Source: Opitutales bacterium (GTDB taxonomy: Bacteria > Verrucomicrobiota > Verrucomicrobiia > Opitutales > T3Sed10-336). Taken from it: 9,856 bases of DNA. Position numbers and translations under genes: made by a program. Each line of letters begins with the position of its first letter. Positions within the stretch are counted from its first letter, which is position 1. Positions 1-7,540 of the stretch are shown here, piece after piece. A model generated the notes under the pieces. That model was not told the origin of the DNA. It saw only the letters and a program-made list of their open reading frames with translations, and did not search any database. The stretch spans positions 1-9,856 of the forward strand of contig SLOW01000004.1 of assembly GCA_007132315.1 (NCBI GenBank), read 5' to 3'.

Positions 1-34
1 AACGCCACCCCCATGATCCGTTGAGCCGAAGCTG

Positions 35-286
35 ATGCCTGTTAAGAAATCCATGGACAGCGCTAACAAAAAGATCGCAGCACCGTCCGATAGCTTCGTC
101 ACCAATTCCAACCTGTATCAGGAATTCCTCGCCGAGCGGGAGGAGATTCTGAAACACAAGTGGTTGGAGTCGGAAAAGGTCGGCCGGGACATCGGCTTCG
201 AACGCGCCCTTCTCGACTGGATACGGAAGCACCGGAACTCCTGGCGGGAACAGCGCCGCCCGGAACGGTTGACGTCTGAAAACTGA
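35..286 (+). CDS. Short conserved helical protein of unknown function
   Basis: An 83-residue protein with no signal peptide or membrane segment. The first ~25 residues are polar and probably disordered. Residues ~27-75 are rich in Glu, Lys, Arg and Trp and look fully helical. The core 'HKWLESEKVGRDIG' (residues ~41-54) followed by 'ALLDWIRKHR' is very like short hypothetical proteins I recall from Verrucomicrobiota and Planctomycetota. It also resembles the H-x-W-x-x-SE-x-x-G-x-D-x-G tail of the DUF4032 family, so a shared fold is possible, but I assign no function. The start is the ATG at 35; an in-frame ATG at 53 is an alternative, and neither has a Shine-Dalgarno motif. The gene converges on rpmG. 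Coding status is supported by the protein pattern. Confidence 0.8.
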   Translation: MPVKKSMDSANKKIAAPSDSFVTNSNLYQEFLAEREEILKHKWLESEKVGRDIGFERALLDWIRKHRNSWREQRRPERLTSEN

Positions 287-529
287 CCCTTTCCCGCAAG
301 CGTCGGGCGATTGAGGCAACCGGTGGAAGGTGTGTAAGCGCTCAGCATCCCCAGAGATCGACGTTGGGAGCGCGTGTCACTATCGGGTTTGATCCAATGT
401 TGTTGTGATCCCACAGGCAGGAATGCCCGTGTCACGGAGCTGTCCTCGGCCGGCCCCGCGGCGGCCGCTGACGCAATGCACGCCTTCCCGGCGGCGGCGC
501 GTCATATGGCTCCCGCCGTTTCTCGCCCG
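287..529. other. Convergent intergenic region with two hairpin-capable stretches
   Basis: This 243-base stretch between the ends of the + strand small protein gene and the - strand rpmG holds no gene I can support. Two inverted repeats are visible. The first has GCGCTC (338-343) pairing GAGCGC (368-373). The second has CACAGGCA (412-419) and TGCCCGTG (424-431) around a GGAA tetraloop, with one mismatch. Neither is followed by a T-run on either strand, so they are not canonical intrinsic terminators. They may still end or stabilise the two convergent transcripts. A GC-rich block at ~440-500 contains a GCGGCCGC palindrome. I found no tRNA-like T-arm or CCA end. Confidence 0.4.
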
Positions 530-700
530 TCAGGACTTGATTTCGCGATGGACCGTGCGGCGTTTGATGGCCGGGTTGTACTTCTTCTTTTCCACCCGGT
601 CGGGCTGGGTGCGCTTGTTGCGGCAAGTCATGTAGCGGGAAGGGGATTTGCCTTCCTTGCGGGCTTCGGTGCACTCGATGATGACGGTCTCTCTGGGCAT
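530..700 (-). CDS. rpmG: 50S ribosomal protein L33 (bL33)
   Basis: A 56-residue protein of the large ribosomal subunit, near the E site. It starts at the ATG complementary to 698-700 and stops at TGA (530-532). The diagnostic segments are 'MPRETVIIECTEARKEG' at the start, 'YMTCRNKRTQPDRVEKKKYN' in the middle and 'RRTVHREIKS' at the end; the NKRT...KKKYNP core is the L33 signature. Length is normal for the family. It has single cysteines at positions 10 and 26 but not the two CxxC pairs of zinc-binding L33, so it is a zinc-free type. The insertion 'EARKEGKSPSRYM' after the first strand is a form I associate with Verrucomicrobiota and Planctomycetota. It has its own promoter and lies downstream of the terminator of the preceding - strand gene, so it is transcribed independently. 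Confidence 0.93.
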   Translation of the reverse strand: MPRETVIIECTEARKEGKSPSRYMTCRNKRTQPDRVEKKKYNPAIKRRTVHREIKS

Positions 701-740
701 GGCTTAACGGATTCGGATTCTTGAAAATGGCAAACGATGG

Positions 741-769
741 ATCAAAGCGAACGGAACGCCCGCTGTCAA
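741..769 (-). promoter_or_regulatory. Sigma70-type promoter of rpmG
   Basis: Read on the - strand, a perfect -35 box TTGACA (769-764) is followed by a 17-base spacer and a -10 box TTTGAT (746-741), four of six matches to TATAAT. Transcription would start near 734, giving a leader of about 34 bases before the rpmG ATG at 700. The promoter lies between the terminator at 775-809 and rpmG, which fits an independent transcription unit. Confidence 0.65.
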
Positions 770-774
770 CCGGG

Positions 775-809
775 AAAAAAAGACCGCGATCGACGCATCC
801 ACACGGTCT
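775..809 (-). terminator. Intrinsic terminator of the EIIA-diadenylate cyclase gene
   Basis: On the - strand, AGACCG (809-804) pairs with CGGTCT (786-781). An inner GAT/ATC stem closes a GCGTCG loop, and seven T residues follow directly (781-775, the first shared with the stem). The upstream arm overlaps the TAG stop codon (810-808), so translation to the end of the gene would reach into the hairpin. This is the clearest intrinsic terminator in the window and marks the end of the - strand unit that includes the cyclase gene. Confidence 0.78.
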
Positions 810-2193
810 AATAATACCCGCCGCTGCCGGATTTTTCGATGAGCGGGACCATGACTCCGTTGCGAAACAGGGTCACCTGGCCCGTGCTTGACGACACCAC
901 CACCGAAATGCACTGCGTGGCCAACGAGATGGCGGAAGCCGCCGCGTGCCGGGCGCCCAAACCGCCCGGCAGCGAATGGTAGTAATCGGGAGCGTGGACG
1001 AGCGAGCCCGAAGAAACGACCACGCCGTTTCCCCGGATAATGAATGCTCCGTCAAGAAGGGAGAACTCTTTGATCGTTTCATCCATGAACGGGTTCATGA
1101 TGTTGCGATCCTCTTCCTTGTACCCAAAAAACGGATTCATCACCAGCGGCTTGGTCAACTTCTCCACTTTGGCGGTATCCCCGAGGATAAACAACGACCC
1201 CACCGGCCGCCCTTCCCGGCCCTCCACGGCCAATTCCGTGGCCACGGCCAGAACGCGCTCCAGCACCTCGGGTTTGACGTCGTGCGGCAGGATCTGGGCC
1301 TGGTCGTTGAACAGGAGCTGAAACTCCCGCTCCACATCGACCACCACAATGGTATCGAACTGGTTGCTCCCCGGAATCCCGCCCACGCAGCACAGGCGGT
1401 CGGTGAAATTGATGACGCCGCGGGTCAATCCGACCAGGACCGCGCTGCGCAACTGCGCCAGGCGGTGGCGCGAAAAAGAGCGCACCTGGATGGTGGTTAC
1501 GATGCGCTGGCTCTCCAGGGGCGGTTCCGAGGAGGTGCGGGTCACCATGATCGTCTCGAATTCGGGAAAGAACTTCGGAATCTCGAGGCCGCTGGTCAGG
1601 GTGTCGCCGAAAATCACCATCGATGAACATTTCGCCCCCTTGGCGACCTTCTCCGCTTCCCGAAAGATCAAGCGATTCACCCGATTCTGTTGGACGTTTG
1701 CCGGCTGTGCCAATGCCCCGCCGAATCCCTGGTAGATGCGTTCAAACAGCGCATCCAGATTCGGCGCTGCCACCAGGGTGTCCACGAATTCCTTCTCTTT
1801 CACCAGGCGCGCGATCGAAGCGAGCATCTTCAGGTAATCCCGCTCGTTTTCGTTGGCGATCAGCAGAAACACCAGGTGGATTTTTTCGTGGTCCTTGAGT
1901 CCGTCGTATTGGATTCCGGCCACGCTGCGTCCGACCGCGAAGACGTACCGCCGCGGCATCCTGATCCGGATGTGAGGCAGGGCCACCCCGTTGCCGAGAT
2001 AGGTGGTTATCGACTTCTCGCGCTGCATCAGCGCATTGAACAAGGTGGTCTTGTTGAGGTCGCGAAAACGGCCCACGGAAACACCCAGCAACTCCTTGAG
2101 TGCCCCCTTGAGATCACCGCTTTCGAGGTCGATTATCCTGCTCCTGGCAACAAACTTATCTAAACGCATCGGAACCAGTGAATTAAAAAACAT
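808..2193 (-). CDS. PTS EIIA domain fused to DacZ-like diadenylate cyclase
   Basis: A 461-residue soluble protein predicted to make c-di-AMP from two ATP. Residues ~10-155 form a PTS EIIA (fructose/nitrogen type) domain with 'GNGVALPHIRI' holding the phosphorylatable His74. Residues ~170-345 match the pyruvate-kinase alpha/beta-like N-terminal part of archaeal DacZ, ending in 'EGREGRPVGSLFILGD' (324-339). Residues ~350-455 are the cyclase (DisA_N/DAC) domain, with 'NPFFGY', the DGA motif (381-383) and 'GLGARHAAASAIS' (411-423). The usual RHR motif reads RHA here. There are no membrane segments, unlike CdaA. The ATG at 2193 is preferred; an ATG at 2169 (Met9) is possible and leaves the EIIA domain intact. 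The gene lies 47 bases after nuoA, is probably co-transcribed with it, and ends in its own terminator. Domain identities are recognised by motif; the combined regulation is inference. Confidence 0.87.
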   Translation of the reverse strand: MFFNSLVPMRLDKFVARSRIIDLESGDLKGALKELLGVSVGRFRDLNKTTLFNALMQREKSITTYLGNGVALPHIRIRMPRRYVFAVGRSVAGIQYDGLKDHEKIHLVFLLIANENERDYLKMLASIARLVKEKEFVDTLVAAPNLDALFERIYQGFGGALAQPANVQQNRVNRLIFREAEKVAKGAKCSSMVIFGDTLTSGLEIPKFFPEFETIMVTRTSSEPPLESQRIVTTIQVRSFSRHRLAQLRSAVLVGLTRGVINFTDRLCCVGGIPGSNQFDTIVVVDVEREFQLLFNDQAQILPHDVKPEVLERVLAVATELAVEGREGRPVGSLFILGDTAKVEKLTKPLVMNPFFGYKEEDRNIMNPFMDETIKEFSLLDGAFIIRGNGVVVSSGSLVHAPDYYHSLPGGLGARHAAASAISLATQCISVVVSSSTGQVTLFRNGVMVPLIEKSGSGGYY

Positions 2194-2240
2194 TCACCGA
2201 TCCGAATGGCAAGTAAAAAATCAAATGAAGGACGATTGCC

Positions 2241-2627
2241 CTACTTTTCCCACTCCAGCGCGCCTTTTCGGAACTCGTACAGGAGTCCGATGGTGAGCAC
2301 GGCGATGAAGAACAGGACCGGTGTGAGAATGGGGATGCCGGCGGCGATGAAATCGCGGAACACCAGGATCCACGGGATCAGGAAGACGACTTCGATATCG
2401 AACAGAATAAAGAGCATCGCCACGACGTAGAACTTGACCGGAAAGCGCAGTCCGGTCCGCCCTTCCGACGGGACCCCGCACTCGTAGGCGGTGTCGCGCA
2501 CCGGCGTCGAACGCCCCCGCTGGCCGAAGATCCAACTGAATATCAGGATCACGGCAGCCAGGCTGGCCGCCATCAGAATTTGCACAAGAATCGGCGCGTA
2601 ATCCGCAAGTACGTCGTGCGTCCCCAT
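2241..2627 (-). CDS. nuoA: NADH-quinone oxidoreductase subunit A
   Basis: A 128-residue membrane subunit of respiratory complex I, at the junction of the quinone-binding arm and the proton-pumping arm. Three transmembrane helices are visible at about residues 12-33, 66-87 and 97-116. The conserved loop 'TAYECGVPSEG' (46-56) carries the family cysteine (Cys50), and 'FYVVAMLFILFDIEVVFL' (66-83) carries the acidic pair Asp77 and Glu79. Length and ends are normal. The start is taken as the ATG at 2627; a TTG two codons upstream (2633) is the alternative. No Shine-Dalgarno motif is present. It follows the DUF362-like gene by 40 bases and precedes the cyclase fusion gene by 47. nuoB does not follow, which is unusual. 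Confidence 0.95.
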   Translation of the reverse strand: MGTHDVLADYAPILVQILMAASLAAVILIFSWIFGQRGRSTPVRDTAYECGVPSEGRTGLRFPVKFYVVAMLFILFDIEVVFLIPWILVFRDFIAAGIPILTPVLFFIAVLTIGLLYEFRKGALEWEK

Positions 2628-2667
2628 GATCAAACAGAAGAAGAGGACGCGGAAGCGGTTTCAAGCC

Positions 2668-3732
2668 CTAATTCAAACGGATCCACTGCGCGCTGTCCGG
2701 CGCATTGCGGCCCACCCCGAGTTGCTCGGAGTAGTCGAGCAACGGGATGTAGGCGTCCAGACCCGAAAACCCCCGTTCGCGGCGCATGCGGTCGATCTTG
2801 CGCGCCATCAGCGCATCGAGCAGCACCGGATCCTCGGCCATCCACAGAACGGGCCGCGACGCCGTGTACAGGGAGCGGAATCCCGGCCCGCCAACGAACT
2901 GGTACCCGTGCAGGGTCGTTATGTTCAGGATCCATCCCCGGCGCAGCTCCGGTATCGCCGCGATTTCGGCCGCCGCCACGGGACCGCTGGACCGGCTGTT
3001 GAGAAAACGTCCGGTGTTCCCCGCATTCCACAACGTGGCGTTCAGGAGAGCGCCGTTGATGCCCAGATTCGGGTGGTCGGTGTACCGGGGCAGGTTGATC
3101 CAGAAATCGACCTCGTGCATCAGGGGATAAGGCAGGTGGCTCAGGCGGTCGGCGCCCGCCGCCTCCTCGTCGGCCTCCCCGCCGAGTCCGGGCAGGGTCA
3201 AACGGCGAAAATCGGTGCGGGGTGGCAGGGGACTCTCGTAATGCCAGTCCGGGTCGAAATAGGCGCCCGATTCGAGGGGATACACCGGCGAACCCTCGAA
3301 GCTCGGCTCGCCGGAGCGTCCCATGAACCCGGCCTGCCGCAGGCGGTAGCGGCTTTGGTCGATCAGGAAAACATCCTCGCGATCGTACCCGCGGCGTTCC
3401 AATGCCACCACCAGCGCCCGCACCAGTTCCCGCGGTGTGGCCAATCCGGGTCCGGAATGCGCGTAAACCTTAAGCCCGACACGTCCCGCGTCGCCGGGCT
3501 CCAGCCGGGTCCCCGTCCGCTCCTCGAAATCGGACAACAACCGTTCAACCCCGGTGCGGTGGGCCTGGTCGCCCCAGTTGTCCATGCGCCATTCCCAGAC
3601 CCGCGGCTCGGCCGCAACAGGCGTGGCGACGGCGCCCGCGACGGCGACAACGCCGCACAGGGCGGCCAGGCGTCCCGGCCTCGCCGGCGGGGTGCGAGCG
3701 AGAAAACGAAAGACTTCCCTAAGCGATACCAT
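2668..3732 (-). CDS. Exported DUF362-like protein
   Basis: A 354-residue protein with an N-terminal signal peptide: a basic n-region with several Arg, a hydrophobic stretch at ~22-37, and likely cleavage after 'PVAA' near residue 41. The mature part resembles DUF362 family proteins. 'VGLKVYAHSGPG' (85-96) is followed by an alternating helix and strand ending in 'VFLIDQ' (121-126). 'DFWINLPRYTDHPNLGINGA' (209-228), with NATLWN after it, matches the family's conserved Leu-Pro, His and Gly-Asn region. I see no cysteine cluster, so the ferredoxin-like part of some relatives is absent. Biochemical function is unknown. The ATG at 3732 is chosen, and TTG at 3735 is possible. A GGAGGG at 3746-3751, 13 bases upstream of the ATG, is the only good Shine-Dalgarno-like motif in the window. 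It may be first gene of a unit with nuoA and the cyclase. Confidence 0.65.
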   Translation of the reverse strand: MVSLREVFRFLARTPPARPGRLAALCGVVAVAGAVATPVAAEPRVWEWRMDNWGDQAHRTGVERLLSDFEERTGTRLEPGDAGRVGLKVYAHSGPGLATPRELVRALVVALERRGYDREDVFLIDQSRYRLRQAGFMGRSGEPSFEGSPVYPLESGAYFDPDWHYESPLPPRTDFRRLTLPGLGGEADEEAAGADRLSHLPYPLMHEVDFWINLPRYTDHPNLGINGALLNATLWNAGNTGRFLNSRSSGPVAAAEIAAIPELRRGWILNITTLHGYQFVGGPGFRSLYTASRPVLWMAEDPVLLDALMARKIDRMRRERGFSGLDAYIPLLDYSEQLGVGRNAPDSAQWIRLN

Positions 3733-3785
3733 CAATCACAAATCGCCCTCCGAACGCCTTTTCGCTTCCATTCACTTCCAATGCC

Positions 3786-3814
3786 TTGACAGCCTTCGGC
3801 GGACCTTTGACACT
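3786..3814 (+). promoter_or_regulatory. Candidate dnaG-rpoD promoter
   Basis: A perfect -35 box TTGACA (3786-3791) is followed by a 17-base spacer and GACACT (3809-3814), only three of six matches to TATAAT. A second TTGACA overlaps this -10 at 3807-3812 but has no acceptable -10 downstream. Start of transcription would be near 3821, leaving a leader of about 130 bases before dnaG. The -35 match is strong and the -10 weak. Confidence 0.35.
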
Positions 3815-3873
3815 ACCCCTGCGTTCGAAGGCTCCCGACACCTCAGGAACCTTTGTCAAACAACCCGGAACGT

Positions 3874-3924
3874 CCCGGAATCCGCCTTCTCGCGGAAGGT
3901 CTTCACCGGTCTTCCGGATTCGGG
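3874..3924 (+). promoter_or_regulatory. Nested inverted repeat in the dnaG leader
   Basis: Outer arms CCCGGAATCCG (3874-3884) and CGGATTCGGG (3915-3924) are complementary with one bulged base. Inside, CCTTC (3885-3889) and GAAGG (3895-3899) form a perfect 5-base stem with a TCGCG loop. The structure ends 29 bases before the dnaG ATG. There is no T-run after it, so a leader structure, or a partly read-through attenuator or protein site, is more likely than a terminator. Confidence 0.4.
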
Positions 3925-3953
3925 TGTTCGCAACGTCGTCTCGGCCTGGTTTC

Positions 3954-5798
3954 ATGGGCGTCATCAAAAAGAGCAGTTTAGAAGAGCTGAAAAACCGTAT
4001 CAACATCGTGGATGTCGTGTCTCCGGTGGTGACACTGAAGCGCAGTGGCTCGCAGTTCAAGGGTTTGAGCCCGTTCAATCCCGAAAAAAACCCCTCGTTC
4101 TTCGTCTCGCCCGAGCGCAACCTCTTCAAATGTTTCAGCAGCGGCATGGCCGGGGATATTTTCACGTTTGTCATGGAAACCGAGCGCCTGACCTTCCAGG
4201 AGGCGGCGGAAACGCTGGCGCAGCGCTTCGGGGTGAAGCTCGAATACGAAAAAGGCGGTCTCGACCGGGAGGAGCGTTCGCTCCGTCAGACGATTTTCGA
4301 CATTCACGACATCGCCGCGGCCTACTTCCGGGAACACCTCCTCGGTCCGGACGACGACGCGGCGTTCACCCGCGCCTACTGGGAAAACGAGCGCGGTTTC
4401 TCCGCCGATCTGGCCGAAACCTTTCAGATCGGCCTCGCCCCGCCCGACGGATCCGAACTGCGCCGGCGGTTGATCGACCGCCGCTTTCCCATGGAGGCGC
4501 TGCGCAAGTGCGGCCTGTTCTACGAACGCGGCTCCGGAAACCGTCCCGAATCCCTCCATGCCCGCTTCCGCAACCGGCTCATGATTCCCATTCGCGATCA
4601 CCAGGGACGGGTGGTCGCGTTCACCGCGCGCCAGCTCGGCATCACCCCGCGGGACGACCCCACCCGGGAAGCCAAATACATCAACTCCCCGGAAACCCCC
4701 GTTTTCAGCAAGAGCCGGATCCTCTTCGGACTCGACCGGGCGCGACTGGAGGCCGGTGAGGACAAACCATTCCTGTTGGTGGAAGGTCAGCTCGACGTCA
4801 TGCGCTGCCACGAACAGGGTCTCCCGACCGCCGTCGCGCCGCAGGGCACGGCGATCACCGAAGCTCAGCTCGCCCTCCTGAAACGCTACTCGCCAACCGT
4901 CGAATGCCTGCTCGACGCGGATTCCGCGGGACAAAAGGCCGCCCTCCGGCTGCTGCCGCTGGCGGTCAAGCTCGGACTGGAGGCACGCTTCCTGACCCTG
5001 CCCGAAGGCGAAGATCCGGACAGCTTCCTGCGCGCGGGCGGCCCGACCGCCCTCGACTGCCTGCGCGCGGAAAGCGCCTCCGCCATCGAACTGGCCGTGC
5101 GGACGTTTCTGCCGTCTTCCGACGCTCTCGGCCCGGAGAAGAAGACCCAGGCGCTGGAGCAGATTTTCGAAATCATCCGTCAATCGGATTCGGAAGTCAC
5201 ACGCGGCGAACACCTCCGCGCGGTTTCCCGCCTGGCCCGCCTGCCCGAAACCGCGGTGGTGGTCGATTTCGCCCATCACGACCGACGCCGCCGCCGGCAA
5301 ACCGTTTCGCCTCGCGCCGACGGCGACGCCGCCGGACGGCAGGCACCGCCCGCCAAACTGAGCACCGCCGTGGAAACCCTTCTCGCCGTGTGCCTGCACG
5401 ACGATCATCTGGGAAAACCAATTTCAGAAATGGTCGAACACGCGTGGCTGGACCCTTCGGAAACCGCCGCACGGCTGCTCAACCGCGTACTCGCCGAGTT
5501 CGAACACGATGAATGGGCGGGCGTGGGCGAACTCGACCATTTATTGGAAACCGAGGAGGAACGGCGCCTGATCCACTCGATTCTCTTCCGGAAACCCTAC
5601 GACGACAGCCCTGAAAAGCTCGCCAACCAAGCGTTGAAAGTCCTGCATCAGGAACACTTGAATCGAAAAATAAAGAAGATAGAACTTGAAATAGCCAACA
5701 ATGGGGAAATACTGGATGATGGTACCGTCTATTTACAAAGGCAGATCATCGAGTTCCGTCGTCGCAAGTCGAACCCGCCGAAGCTGGAAGCCATTTAA
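3954..5798 (+). CDS. dnaG: DNA primase DnaG, zinc ligands mostly lost
   Basis: A 614-residue primase that makes RNA primers at the replication fork with DnaB helicase. The N-terminal zinc-finger domain (~1-98) has the family layout but reads Ser39, Asn42, Cys60 and Ser63 at the Cys-x2-His-x17-Cys-x2-Cys positions, so three of four ligands are gone. The basic core motif 'RFRNRLMIPIRD' is at 204-215. The TOPRIM domain has 'LLVEGQLDVM' (Glu277, Asp281) and 'DADSAGQKAA' (Asp321, Asp323), so the catalytic metal-binding acids are present. Residues ~430-614 are the helical helicase-binding region. The ATG at 3954 is chosen because 'MGVIKKSSLEELKNRINIVD' is the normal DnaG start; an in-frame TTG at 3786 would add an unrelated extension. 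rpoD follows after 11 bases. The last ~120 bases are AT-rich with four ATA codons. Confidence 0.96.
   Translation: MGVIKKSSLEELKNRINIVDVVSPVVTLKRSGSQFKGLSPFNPEKNPSFFVSPERNLFKCFSSGMAGDIFTFVMETERLTFQEAAETLAQRFGVKLEYEKGGLDREERSLRQTIFDIHDIAAAYFREHLLGPDDDAAFTRAYWENERGFSADLAETFQIGLAPPDGSELRRRLIDRRFPMEALRKCGLFYERGSGNRPESLHARFRNRLMIPIRDHQGRVVAFTARQLGITPRDDPTREAKYINSPETPVFSKSRILFGLDRARLEAGEDKPFLLVEGQLDVMRCHEQGLPTAVAPQGTAITEAQLALLKRYSPTVECLLDADSAGQKAALRLLPLAVKLGLEARFLTLPEGEDPDSFLRAGGPTALDCLRAESASAIELAVRTFLPSSDALGPEKKTQALEQIFEIIRQSDSEVTRGEHLRAVSRLARLPETAVVVDFAHHDRRRRRQTVSPRADGDAAGRQAPPAKLSTAVETLLAVCLHDDHLGKPISEMVEHAWLDPSETAARLLNRVLAEFEHDEWAGVGELDHLLETEEERRLIHSILFRKPYDDSPEKLANQALKVLHQEHLNRKIKKIELEIANNGEILDDGTVYLQRQIIEFRRRKSNPPKLEAI
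5658..5685 (+). promoter_or_regulatory. Possible internal rpoD promoter inside dnaG
   Basis: TTGAAT (5658-5663, four of six to TTGACA), a 16-base spacer and TAGAAC (5680-5685, four of six to TATAAT) lie in the AT-rich 3' end of dnaG, about 125 bases before rpoD. In E. coli, promoters for rpoD lie inside dnaG, which makes the position plausible. Both boxes are weak and AT-rich sequence produces such matches by chance. Confidence 0.2.
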
Positions 5799-5809
5799 TC
5801 CACCGCGTC

Positions 5810-7523
<1,714 letters not shown>

Positions 7524-7540
<17 letters not shown>

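Larger units (their letters stand above)
3736..3953. other. Divergent intergenic region upstream of dnaG
   Basis: This 218-base region separates the divergent DUF362-like gene and dnaG. It holds TTGACA boxes at 3786-3791 and 3807-3812 on the + strand, 21 bases apart. An inverted copy of the second box sits at 3854-3860 (TGTCAAA against TTTGACA at 3806-3812). A nested hairpin lies at 3874-3924. It stays open in the dnaG frame from a TTG at 3786, but the 56 residues this would add (Pro, Ser and Arg rich) match nothing in DnaG, so I treat it as non-coding. I could not define a - strand promoter for the DUF362-like gene. Confidence 0.5.

Noticed and set aside
1..24. Possible 3' end of an upstream + strand gene (stop TGA at 22-24)
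   Set aside because: Frame 1 is open for seven codons and then stops, which fits a gene ending ten bases before the small protein. Seven codons are too few to support it.
376..400. tRNA-like T-arm in the spacer
   Set aside because: GGGTTTGATCC looks loosely like a T-loop, but the TTCRA core, a matching acceptor stem and an anticodon arm are missing.
946..1626. Open frame of 226 codons on the + strand
   Set aside because: It lies antisense to the cyclase fusion gene, whose domains are clear. The peptide is His, Arg and Gly rich with no recognisable motif, as expected for a shadow frame in GC-rich DNA.
2626..3789. Open frame of 387 codons on the + strand
   Set aside because: It covers the DUF362-like gene in antisense. 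The opposite strand has a signal peptide and family motifs, while this frame gives only Arg-, Gln- and Pro-rich sequence.
3786..3953. N-terminal extension of DnaG by 56 residues
   Set aside because: The extension begins at TTG, matches nothing in DnaG, and overlaps promoter-like boxes and a hairpin. The ATG at 3954 gives the standard DnaG beginning.
3978..5408. Open frame of 476 codons on the - strand
   Set aside because: It is antisense to dnaG, which is certain from its motifs. The long frame is a by-product of high GC in third codon positions.
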